Shown here one piece after another: positions 37,398 to 46,704 of a stretch of DNA of 64,000 nucleotides. The stretch covers positions 1,488,001-1,552,000 of the forward strand of contig NZ_CP020919.1 in assembly GCF_003076475.1 (NCBI RefSeq), read 5' to 3'. Numbering within the stretch: position 1 is the first letter of the stretch; every line of letters starts with the position of its first letter. Under the pieces are notes generated by a model. The model was not told where the DNA came from, ran no database searches, and was given only the letters and a program-made list of their open reading frames with translations. The stretch is from Flavobacterium kingsejongi. Lineage in GTDB: Bacteria > Bacteroidota > Bacteroidia > Flavobacteriales > Flavobacteriaceae. Both the position numbers and the translations under genes were made by a program.

Positions 37398-38438
37398 ATG
37401 AAATTACAGATGATGGACTTGTTTTTTATTTTTTGTTGTGCGTGTATCGCCTTTTCGTTAAGTGCTATTTGTGGGGGTGGGGCAGGATTAATGCTGATTC
37501 CTGTTTTAGGATGGCAATTGCCCACAGCACAAATTCCGGCCGCACTTTCTATTGGCACATTTTCAAGTTCCGCCTCACGGCTGATTGTCTTTTACAAACA
37601 GATCCGGTGGACGATTGTCCGTTGGTTTGTTCCGGCTGCCATCCCGGCGGTAGGGATTGGAGCCTACCTGCTTCGCTACATCAATCCGCTGTACATCCAG
37701 ATTATTATGGGGCTGTTCCTGGTGAGCAACCTGATGGCATTGGTCCGAAAGCAAAATACGGCAATGCCAAACGAGAATAATTCCCACAAATCATTGCTGA
37801 TTATCGGTTTCCTTGCCGGATTCCTCTCTGGATTCACCGGGGCTGTAGGGTTGCTGTTCAATCGCTTTTACCTGAAATACGGATTGTCTAAAGAAGAGAT
37901 TGTAGCCACACGGGCCGCAAACGAAATCGTACTGCACCTGATCAAATTAGTGTTGTACGGGCTCTTCGGATTACTGACCGTGCAGGTGCTTCAAATCGGT
38001 GCGGTGGTGATGGTGGCCGCAATTTTCTCTTCTATTGGAATGAAATGGCTACTGCCCTTGCTCAGTGAATTTTATTTCCGGAAAATTGGCTACCTGGCGA
38101 TGGTGGTATCTGGTTTTGCCCTGATGGGGCAATCAGGGAATGCGCTATTGGCACAGAAGGGCGGCAGCTTTACTTTTCGTCCAGTTAGTAAAGGGATCGT
38201 TTCGGAATTGCAGTGGCAGCAGTCCCACCTGACCCTGGAGTTTGAATATGACGAAGGTTTCGAGTATGAGGTCCGGATCCCTTTTTCTGAGCTTCCAGCC
38301 GCAAAACAAAAATGGGTACTGGCGCAAAACAGCGATTATGATACAATTGTGATTGAGCAGGTTTTCAGCCGGAACAAAACATCCTACGAAGCCTATTATT
38401 TCAAAGCAGGAAAGTTGATCCGGAAGCTGGATTTCTAA
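37398..38438 (+). CDS. TauE/SafE-family membrane permease
   Basis: About 346 residues from ATG 37398. An eight-helix sulfite/anion exporter-type core has the N-terminal GGGAGLMLIPVLGWQLP repeat and the internal GFLAGFLSGFTGAVGLLFNRFYL repeat typical of the family. A soluble C-terminal tail of about 85 residues follows (SKGIVSELQWQQSHLTLEFEYDEG), unusual for it. The frame opens with TTG 37338. The exact start is uncertain (37398, 37410 or 37413). Substrate unknown. Confidence 0.85.
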   Translation: MKLQMMDLFFIFCCACIAFSLSAICGGGAGLMLIPVLGWQLPTAQIPAALSIGTFSSSASRLIVFYKQIRWTIVRWFVPAAIPAVGIGAYLLRYINPLYIQIIMGLFLVSNLMALVRKQNTAMPNENNSHKSLLIIGFLAGFLSGFTGAVGLLFNRFYLKYGLSKEEIVATRAANEIVLHLIKLVLYGLFGLLTVQVLQIGAVVMVAAIFSSIGMKWLLPLLSEFYFRKIGYLAMVVSGFALMGQSGNALLAQKGGSFTFRPVSKGIVSELQWQQSHLTLEFEYDEGFEYEVRIPFSELPAAKQKWVLAQNSDYDTIVIEQVFSRNKTSYEAYYFKAGKLIRKLDF

Positions 38439-38551
38439 AAGGCTAATAGGTTGGTTTTAAGCTAAAATATTCTAAAATTATCGCTTCCCAACCGGGTAGT
38501 CCTGATTGGTTTCCGTAATTTTGCAGCGTTTCAATACTTAATACCTTCAAA

Positions 38552-39823
38552 ATGCGTTCTATTCCTTCCATAAAAGAAAATTATACCCGTATAAAATGGC
38601 AAAAACTGGTGATTGCCGCTTTGCTCATCGGTTTTTTAGCTTCATTATTAGCGGTATTTTTAAAGCACAGTACCGAACATTATGAAGCTGTTTTTTTTGC
38701 GAAGGCAGCCTCAAATAACATACTATTGGCACTTTTCCCTTTTGTTGGGTTGTCTGCGATTTATTTCCTGCGGCAATATGTGTTCAAAAAGAAGGAGAAC
38801 AAAGGAATCAAAGAAGTATTTGAAAGTACAGCCTCCAAAAAAAACCTGCCCGCCTATAAAATCCCCTCTCATTTTTTTAATGGATTCCTTACCGTTATTT
38901 TTGGAGGATCCACCGGAATAGAAGTATCTACCGTAGTCGCTTCGGCAACAATAGGATCTATGGCCCACAAGAAGGAGAATTTTTTCCGTAAATATAAAAC
39001 GGAGCTCATTTGTGCCGGTGTAGCAGCAGGGATTACGGCGCTTTTCAACAGTCCTTTAGCCGGGATGCTTTTTGCCTATGAGGTTATATCCAGGAAAATA
39101 TCCAAAGTAATGGTGGTCACGATGGTCATTGCTGTAGGTATCGCGTATGCTTTTGTACTGATGATGGAAGAACAGCCCTTATTTGTAGTGACCATCAGGG
39201 CATGGCATTGGTATGCGGTTCCCTATTTTATAGTGTTGGGTATTATCGCAGGCCTCCATTCCGTGTATCTGACCAAATGTGTCCTGTTCTTTAAAAACCG
39301 GTTTTCAAAAATTGCAGTACAGTATCATAAAATACTCATTGGTGCTGTGGTGTTAAGTGGTACTTTATTTGTTTTTCCACAACTATACGGTGATGGGTAT
39401 CATGCTATAAAAGAAAGTATACTTTCTGCGGATACAGCGGTGCTGACGTTATCCTTAGCGGCAACGTGTATAGGCCTGTTGATTATGAAACCCATACTTA
39501 CGTCGATCACACTTTCTGCGGGAGGTGATGGCGGTGTTTTTGCACCGAGTATTTTTATCGGGGCGTTTTTGGGATTGTTCGTCGCCCTGTTTGTCAATAC
39601 TTTTTTCAATGCGGGTGTGATTCCGCTGAACTTTATGGTAATTGGGATGGCAGCGATGCTCAGTGCGAGTATTCACGCTCCTTTTACTGCCTTATTCCTG
39701 GTTTGTGGCTTAGTGAATGATTATTCCCTGTTGCTACCGATTCTGGTCGTATGCCTGGTTTCGAAATATACGGCGCAAAAAGTCTATCCATTTACAGTAT
39801 ATACCTACACAACAGCCAAGTAA
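38552..39823 (+). CDS. ClC-type chloride channel / H+-Cl- antiporter
   Basis: 423 residues, about ten membrane segments. It has the ClC signatures in diverged form: GGSTGIEVST (about residues 126-135, holding the gating-type Glu), NSPLAGMLFAYEV (about 166-178) and GGDGGVFAPS (about 323-332) for the GxFxP element. The canonical GSGIP is not recognisable in its usual place. Shorter than ClcA (473). The downstream HPP gene begins 1 bp after its stop, so they are coupled. Confidence 0.88.
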   Translation: MRSIPSIKENYTRIKWQKLVIAALLIGFLASLLAVFLKHSTEHYEAVFFAKAASNNILLALFPFVGLSAIYFLRQYVFKKKENKGIKEVFESTASKKNLPAYKIPSHFFNGFLTVIFGGSTGIEVSTVVASATIGSMAHKKENFFRKYKTELICAGVAAGITALFNSPLAGMLFAYEVISRKISKVMVVTMVIAVGIAYAFVLMMEEQPLFVVTIRAWHWYAVPYFIVLGIIAGLHSVYLTKCVLFFKNRFSKIAVQYHKILIGAVVLSGTLFVFPQLYGDGYHAIKESILSADTAVLTLSLAATCIGLLIMKPILTSITLSAGGDGGVFAPSIFIGAFLGLFVALFVNTFFNAGVIPLNFMVIGMAAMLSASIHAPFTALFLVCGLVNDYSLLLPILVVCLVSKYTAQKVYPFTVYTYTTAK

Positions 39824-39824
39824 T

Positions 39825-40421
39825 ATGCCGGTACAAAAAATAAAACGGACTTACCGTAAAACAAAATATGTGCTATACAAAGAAACCCTGGTGGATTTCC
39901 GGGAGCATTTCTGGGCTTTTTTAGGTTCCTTTGTCGGAATGGGGATTATTGCCTACCTTCAATATGGGGCTTTTCCCGAGCAGGATTATATTTTCCTGAT
40001 CGGTTCTTTTGGGGCTTCCTGTGTGCTGGTGTATGGTGTAATTCAAAGTCCGCTGGCTCAGCCCCGTAATCTTATCGGAGGACATTTGGTTTCGGCTATT
40101 GTTGGCGTGACGATCCAGAAATTGATTCCGGATGTGCTATGGATCGCAGCCCCTTTGGCAGTTTCGCTATCCATTGTTGTAATGCAGATCACGAAGACTT
40201 TACACCCGCCCGGGGGAGCCACAGCACTGATTGCAGTGACCGGTGGTGCGCAGATCAAAAGCCTCGGATATGGATATGTATTCTCTCCCGTTTTGAGCGG
40301 TGCTTTGATCTTGCTGGTAGTAGCCCTGATTTTTAATAACATGACACGCAAAAGGCAATATCCGAATCATAAGAAAATGACACATTTCCGGAAAAAGTTT
40401 ATTTTTAAAGACAAAGCGTAA
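39825..40421 (+). CDS. HPP-family integral membrane protein
   Basis: 198 residues from ATG 39825, one base after the ClC stop. Four or five membrane helices are predicted. The name-giving motif is seen as TLHPPGGATAL (about residues 124-134). Family members in phototrophs transport nitrite. Here the close link to a ClC protein suggests an anion-transport pair. The longer frame to 39717 lies inside the ClC gene and is rejected. Confidence 0.88.
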   Translation: MPVQKIKRTYRKTKYVLYKETLVDFREHFWAFLGSFVGMGIIAYLQYGAFPEQDYIFLIGSFGASCVLVYGVIQSPLAQPRNLIGGHLVSAIVGVTIQKLIPDVLWIAAPLAVSLSIVVMQITKTLHPPGGATALIAVTGGAQIKSLGYGYVFSPVLSGALILLVVALIFNNMTRKRQYPNHKKMTHFRKKFIFKDKA

Positions 40422-40513
40422 TCCATCGGTACACCCATTCCTTTTTTGTAGCTTTGCTATTGATTTTTTAGGATTAAAAAATCAAGTATACCTTAACTAC
40501 TGATTTTTAAAAG

Positions 40514-41092
40514 ATGAACGTATTACTATTTAACGGTGCACCCGATAATTTCCCCAACAGCACATCCGACAGGATTTCAAACCATATTGCCCAATTATTT
40601 AAAGATAAAGATATCCAGGTAACTACCTATAACCTGGCCAAAGCCAATTTGCCTTCCCTGGACATGATGGGAAAGACTATTCCGGAAAGCGTAGCCGAAA
40701 TGTGCCGTATTTTTACCAGCTCTGATATCCAGATTTGGTTGAGTCCCTTATATCATGGCGGTATACCGGGTACCATGAAAAATTGCCTGGACTGGCTGGA
40801 AATGACCAGCAAATACCCAAAACCATACCTGTCCGGACAGATTGTAGGTTTAGTATGCTGGTCCGACGGTATTCAGGCGATGCAGGGTATCAATAATATG
40901 GATGCAGTGGCCAAAGCCTTACGGGCCTGGGTATTGCCTTATGCGGTGCCGGTTTCCCGTGCTGATCTGTATACTGAAGATGGTACTGCCATAACAAATG
41001 CGTATACTTCACGTTTTAAGATTATGGCTGATCTGATGATCAGTACCGGACTAAAATTTGAATTGCCCAACGATTTGCAGCCTGAGCTGTAA
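40514..41092 (+). CDS. NADPH-dependent FMN reductase-type flavoprotein
   Basis: The 192-residue flavodoxin-fold enzyme has LFNGAPDNFPNSTSDRI (phosphate-binding loop) and SPLYHGGIPGTMKNCLDWLE (about residues 77-96), the pattern of NADPH-dependent FMN and azoreductases. It is cytosolic. The substrate is unknown: quinones, azo dyes or FMN are known for the family. It precedes a PorT-like barrel gene by 32 bp. Confidence 0.88.
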   Translation: MNVLLFNGAPDNFPNSTSDRISNHIAQLFKDKDIQVTTYNLAKANLPSLDMMGKTIPESVAEMCRIFTSSDIQIWLSPLYHGGIPGTMKNCLDWLEMTSKYPKPYLSGQIVGLVCWSDGIQAMQGINNMDAVAKALRAWVLPYAVPVSRADLYTEDGTAITNAYTSRFKIMADLMISTGLKFELPNDLQPEL

Positions 41093-41124
41093 GTAGTGGC
41101 AACCTAATTTCTTAACTTTACCTG

Positions 41125-41907
41125 ATGAATAAAAAGGCTATAAAATTATATTGTGTATTGTTCTTTTGTCTGTTTTCGCTTCAGATGGCAGCACAGGTAC
41201 CGGATAATGAGGAGTTATACCGAAATAAAACCCAGTCCGATAGTCTGATTACTATTGCAGAAAAGGTAGATACCGATACCCTGATCAAAGTAAATGATTT
41301 GCGGTACCGCGAAGATCAGTTTTATATGAACCTAACTTATAACCTGCTGCAAAGCCGGCCCGAAGGGGTTTCCCAAAACTCCTTTTCTGCAGGATTTCAT
41401 TTCGGGTTTCTACGGGATATGCCCATCAACTCAAAACGTACTTTTGCCATAGCAGCTGGATTAGGGTATTCTTTTAATAATTACAAGCAGAACCTCGCCA
41501 TCTCGGAAAGTAATGGGATATATTCTTATCAGGCGATACCGGATGATGTGAATTTTGATAAAAATAAACTGGCGTTACATTACATTGAGCTTCCGATTGA
41601 ATTCAGGTGGCGTACTTCTACAGTACACAACCATAAATTCTGGCGGGTGTATACGGGAGTAAAATTGAGTTACCTGGCCTTTAGCCAATCGAAATATGAA
41701 GCAGGAGATCTACACGAATATGTAAAAGGGAATACGGACCTGAATAAATTCAGGTATGGAGCCTATTTAGCCTGTGGGTACAATACCTGGAATTTTTATG
41801 CCTATTACGGTTTAAATCCGATCTTTAAATCCTCAGCTAAAATGACTGATGGCAAAGCACTTGACATGTCCAACCTTAATGTGGGGCTGATGTTTTATAT
41901 TTTGTAA
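41125..41907 (+). CDS. PorT-like outer-membrane beta-barrel protein
   Basis: 260 residues: a signal peptide (LYCVLFFCLFSLQMAAQ), then beta strands alternating with loops (FSAGFHFGFLRDMPI, FAIAAGLGYSFNNY, YIELPIEFRWRT, FWRVYTGVKLSYLAF) and an aromatic C-terminus. Its strand pattern resembles PorT/OMP_b-brl_2 proteins. Whether it belongs to the type IX secretion system is not shown by this neighbourhood. Confidence 0.78.
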   Translation: MNKKAIKLYCVLFFCLFSLQMAAQVPDNEELYRNKTQSDSLITIAEKVDTDTLIKVNDLRYREDQFYMNLTYNLLQSRPEGVSQNSFSAGFHFGFLRDMPINSKRTFAIAAGLGYSFNNYKQNLAISESNGIYSYQAIPDDVNFDKNKLALHYIELPIEFRWRTSTVHNHKFWRVYTGVKLSYLAFSQSKYEAGDLHEYVKGNTDLNKFRYGAYLACGYNTWNFYAYYGLNPIFKSSAKMTDGKALDMSNLNVGLMFYIL

Positions 41908-41937
41908 AGGTTTTGGAATAATTCGAAGACAGAATAA

Positions 41938-42543
41938 CTATACCCAGAAATACCATAAGACCAATTGCGGAAGTAAGCCGGTGAGTGCACCCAAAGCAAG
42001 CTCGGTATAAGTATGCGCTTTCATTTCCAAACGGGAAGAAGCGACCAATCCGATACACACCACCAGAAAAGCAATAATTTCATTCATGCGCACCTGCGAA
42101 TGGATACTGATCCCAATAGCAAATACCGTAAGGGAAACAATGCCAATCATGTGGAGGCTCGCTTTGCGTTTCATAAAAACCAGGATCAATGCGATTACGG
42201 TACTGATCAGGCTGGCAAAGAAAAAAAAGTAAAGTTCCGGGAAGCGGCCAATTGTAATGCATTTTTTGATCAGGACCAACAGCAATACCGCATAGATTGC
42301 TAACGGGATTCTCCGTTCGGCTTTATCAGACAACATGATGGAGGTTACTTTTCCAAAGGTCATCAGGAAATAATAAATGGCCATTGGCAATAGAATGGTC
42401 AGGATAATGATCTGGATAAAAACCACATACATGTCCTGGTACTGAAAATAACGTCCACCACAAAAAAAGTAAAATAATACTGTAAAAACAGGAATGAAAA
42501 GTGGGTGGAGCAGATAGGAAAAAAAGGAAAGTAGTCGTTTCAA
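41938..42543 (-). CDS. Conserved membrane protein, PAP2-like C-terminal region
   Basis: 201 residues with about six membrane helices. The second half has KASLHMIGI and SSRLEMKAHTYTELALGALTG, resembling motifs of PAP2-like integral membrane enzymes (KxxxH and RxxxxxHT), though the first signature is absent. It could be a PAP2 superfamily lipid phosphatase or an inactive relative. It is downstream of rpoN, separated by a terminator. Confidence 0.68.
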   Translation of the reverse strand: MKRLLSFFSYLLHPLFIPVFTVLFYFFCGGRYFQYQDMYVVFIQIIILTILLPMAIYYFLMTFGKVTSIMLSDKAERRIPLAIYAVLLLVLIKKCITIGRFPELYFFFFASLISTVIALILVFMKRKASLHMIGIVSLTVFAIGISIHSQVRMNEIIAFLVVCIGLVASSRLEMKAHTYTELALGALTGLLPQLVLWYFWV

Positions 42544-42560
42544 AGTAATGATAGTATTAT

Positions 42561-42600
42561 AAAAACGGGAACCATGCCTGATAGCCGGTTCCCGTTTTTT
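42561..42600 (-). terminator. Terminator after rpoN
   Basis: A 13-bp perfect stem AAAAACGGGAACC/GGTTCCCGTTTTT (42561-42573 with 42587-42599). On the minus strand it is directly at the rpoN stop and runs into Ts. Confidence 0.9.
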
Positions 42601-44066
42601 TAGATTTTCTTCCGCATTCTGGCCACTGGAATATCAAGTTGTTCCCGATATTTGGCAATGGTTCTTCGTGCAATAGGATAGCCTTTTTCTTTGAGGATTT
42701 CGGCTAATTTATCATCGGGTAGCGGTTTGCGCTTGTCCTCATCCTCGATAGTATTCTGTAGTATCTTTTTAATTTCAATCGTTGAAACGTCCTCGCCCTG
42801 GTCATTTTTCATGGCCTCGGAAAAGTACTCTTTGATCAATTTGGTTCCATACGGTGTTTCCACATATTTGCTGTTTGCTACCCTGGAAACCGTTGAGATA
42901 TCCAAGCCAACCATATCCGCAATATCTTTCAGGATCATCGGCCTCAGTTTGGTCTCATCCCCATCAAGGAAATATTCTTCCTGGTAGTGCATGATGGCAT
43001 TCATGGTGACAAACAGGGTTTCCTGGCGTTGGCGTATGGCATCAATAAACCATTTTGCCGAATCCAGTTTCTGTTTGATAAACTGTACCGCTTCTTTTTG
43101 CTGTGTCGATTTCTGGCGGGCATCTTTGTAGGTCTGTAACATTTCCTGGTAATCCTTGGAAACGTGCAGTTCCGGTGCATTTCTGCCATTCAGTGAAAGT
43201 TCCAGCTCGCCATCGACAATCTTTATCGCAAAATCAGGAACGACATGTTCCACAATACGGTTATTACCCGCATAAGAGCCACCGGGTTTGGGGTTGAGCT
43301 TTTCAATTTCATCCACCGCTTTTTTCAGTACATCCTGGGTCACTTCATATTTTTGCAGCAGTTTGTCGTAATGCTTTTTGGTAAAAGCTTCAAACTGGTT
43401 TTCAATAATATCGGTAGCCAGGTCAATAGACTGTGTTGGCGTTTTATGTTTGAGTTGTAAAAGCAGGCATTCCTGCAAATCACGGGCACCCACACCCGAA
43501 GGTTCGAGTTCGTGTACAATGTGCAGGATACGTTCTACCGTTTTTTCATCCGTATAAATACCCTGTGTAAAGGCCATATCATCTACAATATCCTGGATGC
43601 TCCTGCGGATGTATCCCATATCATCAATGCTGCCCACGAGAAATTCTGCAATCTCCCGCTCATCTTCCGATAATATAAAAGTATTCAGCTGGTTGATCAG
43701 GTCCTGATGGAAGCTTACCGGAGCCGCCAGAGGCATACTGCGGTCTTCATCATCATCACTGTAATTATTCGCCTGGAGTTTGTATTCCGGCGTTTCATCG
43801 TCACTCAGGTATTCGTCTATATTGATATCTTCAGCTTCGATCCGGTCATTTTCGAATTCATCATAATCATCATACTCTTCATTTTCGAATTCGTCCTTTT
43901 CAAATTCATCTTCTTCCTTCCCGGTTTCCAGGGCTGGATTTTCGACCATTTCTTCTTTTAGCCGCTGTTCAAAAGCTTGCGTAGGCAATTGAATTAACTT
44001 CATCAGCTGGATTTGCTGTGGAGATAATTTTTGTGATAACTTAAGTTGTAAGAATTGCTTTAGCAT
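42600..44066 (-). CDS. rpoN: RNA polymerase sigma-54 factor
   Basis: 488 residues. Region I is Gln/Leu-rich (MLKQFLQLKLSQKLSPQQIQ), region II is strongly acidic (about residues 54-110), and the core-binding domain includes VGSIDDMGYI. The C-terminal DNA-binding part has the RpoN box (ARRTIAKYREQL). It directs polymerase to -24/-12 promoters and needs AAA+ activators, none of which lie in this window. The acidic region is long and contains several FEN/DEF-type repeats. Confidence 0.96.
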   Translation of the reverse strand: MLKQFLQLKLSQKLSPQQIQLMKLIQLPTQAFEQRLKEEMVENPALETGKEEDEFEKDEFENEEYDDYDEFENDRIEAEDINIDEYLSDDETPEYKLQANNYSDDDEDRSMPLAAPVSFHQDLINQLNTFILSEDEREIAEFLVGSIDDMGYIRRSIQDIVDDMAFTQGIYTDEKTVERILHIVHELEPSGVGARDLQECLLLQLKHKTPTQSIDLATDIIENQFEAFTKKHYDKLLQKYEVTQDVLKKAVDEIEKLNPKPGGSYAGNNRIVEHVVPDFAIKIVDGELELSLNGRNAPELHVSKDYQEMLQTYKDARQKSTQQKEAVQFIKQKLDSAKWFIDAIRQRQETLFVTMNAIMHYQEEYFLDGDETKLRPMILKDIADMVGLDISTVSRVANSKYVETPYGTKLIKEYFSEAMKNDQGEDVSTIEIKKILQNTIEDEDKRKPLPDDKLAEILKEKGYPIARRTIAKYREQLDIPVARMRKKI

Positions 44067-44152
44067 TTATTTTTTTAAAATTTATATTCACAGTTTAAAG
44101 TTAGAGTATGTTGCCTTGTTCTGCAATTATCCCCTAAAACTTTAACCCGATT

Positions 44153-45586
44153 TTAGAACTCTGCGTTTTGTGGTGTTCTTGGGAATGGAATCACGTCACG
44201 GATATTGGTCATACCGGTTACAAAGAGCACCAGTCGTTCAAATCCTAATCCGAAACCACTGTGTACGGCACTACCAAAACGGCGCGTATCCAGGTACCAC
44301 CATAATTCCTCTTCGTCAATACCCAGCGCTTTCATTTTCTCTACCAGTACATCATAACGCTCTTCACGCTGTGATCCACCAACGATTTCTCCAATTCCAG
44401 GGAAGAGGATATCCATTGCACGTACCGTTTTGCCATCTTCATTCAGGCGCATGTAAAACGCTTTGATGTTTGCAGGATAATCAAAAAGGATCACCGGGCA
44501 TTTAAAGTGTTTCTCTACCAGGTAACGTTCGTGTTCCGATTGTAAGTCGGCACCCCATTCGTCGATGATATAGTTGAATTTTTTATTTTTATTCGGTTTT
44601 GAATTTCTAAGGATATCGATAGCCTCTGTATAAGAAACGCGTTTGAAATTGTTATTCAGTACAAATTGTAATTTGTCTAACAAAGCCAGTTCGCTGCGTT
44701 CCGCCTGTGGTTTCTGTTTTTCTTCTTCTAACAAACGGCCTTCTAAAAATTTCAGGTCATCGGCACATTTTTCCACTACATATTTAATCACATACTGGAT
44801 AAAATCCTCTGCCAGGTCCATATTGTCTTCCAGGTCATTGAAGGCAACTTCCGGCTCAATCATCCAAAATTCTGCCAGGTGGCGGGACGTATTGGAGTTT
44901 TCAGCACGGAATGTCGGGCCAAAAGTATAAATCTGTCCTAAGGCCATAGCAAAAGTTTCCCCTTCCAATTGTCCGGAAACCGTTAGGTTCGTTTCTTTTC
45001 CGAAGAAATCTTTTTTATAATCCACTTTTCCATCTTCAGTACGCGGGGTACCATCAAAAGGCAAAGCGGTAACTTTAAACATTTCACCTGCACCCTCTGC
45101 ATCAGATCCGGTGATGATTGGTGTATTTACATATACAAAACCTTTTTCCTGGAAATACTGATGTACTGCAAACGACAATACGGAACGTACGCGCATAATC
45201 GCACCAAAAGCATTGGTACGCACCCGAAGGTGTGCATTTTCACGTAAAAATTCCAAAGAATGCTTTTTGGGTTGCATCGGGAATTTTTCCGGATCAGAAT
45301 CCCCAAGGATTTCCAATTCTTTCACCTGGATTTCAAAACGCTGTCCGGCACCTTTACTCTCGATAAGGGCACCTTTTACAGCAATAGCCGCTCCGGTGGT
45401 AATGCGTTTTAAAGTATCAGCCGACGTATTTTCAAAATCTACAACACACTGTATATTATGGATGGTTGAACCGTCATTCAGGGCAACGAACTGATTGTTT
45501 CTAAACGTTCTTACCCATCCTTTTGCATAAACTTCAGCCTTTACATCGGCACTCTGCAACAATTCCTTAATTTTTGTGTGTTTCAT
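44153..45586 (-). CDS. asnS: Asparaginyl-tRNA synthetase
   Basis: The 477-residue class IIb synthetase has an N-terminal OB-fold ([20 protein letters not shown]), class II motif 2 ([22 protein letters not shown]) and motif 3 ([15 protein letters not shown]). It charges tRNA-Asn. A long untranslated leader (about 190 nt) contains a structured RNA candidate. Transcribed leftward from a Bacteroidota promoter at 45785-45792. Confidence 0.97.
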   Translation of the reverse strand: MKHTKIKELLQSADVKAEVYAKGWVRTFRNNQFVALNDGSTIHNIQCVVDFENTSADTLKRITTGAAIAVKGALIESKGAGQRFEIQVKELEILGDSDPEKFPMQPKKHSLEFLRENAHLRVRTNAFGAIMRVRSVLSFAVHQYFQEKGFVYVNTPIITGSDAEGAGEMFKVTALPFDGTPRTEDGKVDYKKDFFGKETNLTVSGQLEGETFAMALGQIYTFGPTFRAENSNTSRHLAEFWMIEPEVAFNDLEDNMDLAEDFIQYVIKYVVEKCADDLKFLEGRLLEEEKQKPQAERSELALLDKLQFVLNNNFKRVSYTEAIDILRNSKPNKNKKFNYIIDEWGADLQSEHERYLVEKHFKCPVILFDYPANIKAFYMRLNEDGKTVRAMDILFPGIGEIVGGSQREERYDVLVEKMKALGIDEEELWWYLDTRRFGSAVHSGFGLGFERLVLFVTGMTNIRDVIPFPRTPQNAEF

Positions 45587-45632
45587 TTTTGTAAATATTG
45601 CGATATATAATTTGTTCGTATTTGAATTTTAT

Positions 45633-45731
45633 GGAGCAGCACCCTGCGTTTCATCAGGACGACCGTCCCGCTGTCCGCACTATCTTTTTGGGATTCTTCC
45701 AAAAAAGGATAGTCGCTGCCATCGGGGCTTT
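45633..45731 (-). ncRNA. Structured leader resembling the Flavo-1 RNA motif
   Basis: On the minus strand a 5' arm AGCCCCGATGGCAGCGACT and a 3' arm GATAGTGCGGACAGCGGGAC enclose a hairpin (CTATC with TTTTTGG and the complementary CCAAAAAAGGATAG). It ends in GCTGCTCC. From memory this arrangement matches the dispersed Flavo-1 element of Flavobacteria, but I could not run the covariance model. It lies inside the 5' leader of asnS and fills most of the 347-bp gap between asnS and the kinase gene. Confidence 0.55.
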
Positions 45732-45784
45732 ACTACGGCTTTTTATTTGCCAAAAGTACCACTTCCAATCAGGCCACAATGTAG

Positions 45785-45792
45785 CAAAGGTA
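45785..45792 (-). promoter_or_regulatory. asnS -10 element
   Basis: On the minus strand TACCTTTG fits the TAnnTTTG consensus, about 200 nt upstream of the asnS start. The -33 element is weak (TTTTAG). Confidence 0.55.
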
Positions 45793-45933
45793 ATAAAAAC
45801 GAAACTAAAAGTCGACAGTGAAAAAAGCATAATATTGAAAGAATCATGCATACACAGGCTAAAAATCCAAAAATTCGGTTTGTCGGATTTTTAAAGTAAT
45901 TTTACAGCCTGTTAATCCTTAAATTCCAGTACC

Positions 45934-46704
45934 ATGAATTCCTTGATCGAAGTACAAAGCGCGACCTATTATTTCGGGATGGTACTCATTGTAGTATTGT
46001 TCCTCGTCATTGCATTTCTCGGCTATAAGCTTAATAATGCGGTACAGTTGCAAAAATCCATTCAGGAAAGTTACCACTCCCTCGAATTGAAGGTAAACGG
46101 ATTAAAACTGGAGACGCTGGAGTCGAAACTCAATCCGCACCTGTTCAAGAACATCCTGAATTCCATACAGTCCCATGCCTACCAGACCTATTTTGCGCTG
46201 GACAAACTGGCCAATGTGCTGGATTATATCCTGTACGAAAGCCAGAAAAAATTTGTATCGCCCAAAGAAGAGATCGAATTTGCACTAAACCTGATTGAGA
46301 TCAATAAGATCAAGGTAAGCCCGCTTTTTGAAATGAAGGTCAAAACTAAAATCCGGGAGGAAGAACCCCTGTATGAACAGCAAATCCTGGCACCTATGAT
46401 ATCGATCGACCTGATCGAGAATGCGTTCAAACATGCAGACCTGAAAAGCCCGGATGCTTTTATCTCTGTCGTATTTGAATTTAGCGAAAGCTGTTTTTAC
46501 CTGACGGTTTCCAATAAAATTTCCGATCATAAAGCGCTCAAGAAAGACCACAGCGGACTTGGATCCGGAACGTTGGAACAACGCCTTAATATTATCTATA
46601 AAGACAATTATAAATTGGATAAGTTTATCGAAGACGATGTCTATATTGCTCATTTAAAAATAAACCTACTTGAATACAAAGCTCAAATGCTTACTGCTGG
46701 ATGA
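45934..46704 (+). CDS. LytS-type sensor histidine kinase
   Basis: 256 residues with one N-terminal membrane helix (FGMVLIVVLFLVIAFLGYKL) and a His_kinase domain: the phosphoacceptor in LNPHLFKNILNSIQ (His near residue 70), N-box-like LIENAFKHA (about 163-171) and GLGSGTLEQRL (G-box). There is no periplasmic sensor domain, so signal entry is probably through the membrane segment. The response regulator gene overlaps its 3' end by 35 bp. Confidence 0.9.
   Translation: MNSLIEVQSATYYFGMVLIVVLFLVIAFLGYKLNNAVQLQKSIQESYHSLELKVNGLKLETLESKLNPHLFKNILNSIQSHAYQTYFALDKLANVLDYILYESQKKFVSPKEEIEFALNLIEINKIKVSPLFEMKVKTKIREEEPLYEQQILAPMISIDLIENAFKHADLKSPDAFISVVFEFSESCFYLTVSNKISDHKALKKDHSGLGSGTLEQRLNIIYKDNYKLDKFIEDDVYIAHLKINLLEYKAQMLTAG

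Noticed and set aside
43130..43150. Another CTGTAACATTT-like word (inside rpoN)
   Set aside because: It lies in coding DNA and no GTATCTAA follows at the right distance; chance match.
45598..45894. 98-codon open frame in the asnS/kinase gap
   Set aside because: It runs through the structured RNA candidate and the asnS promoter on the opposite strand; the composition is not protein-like.
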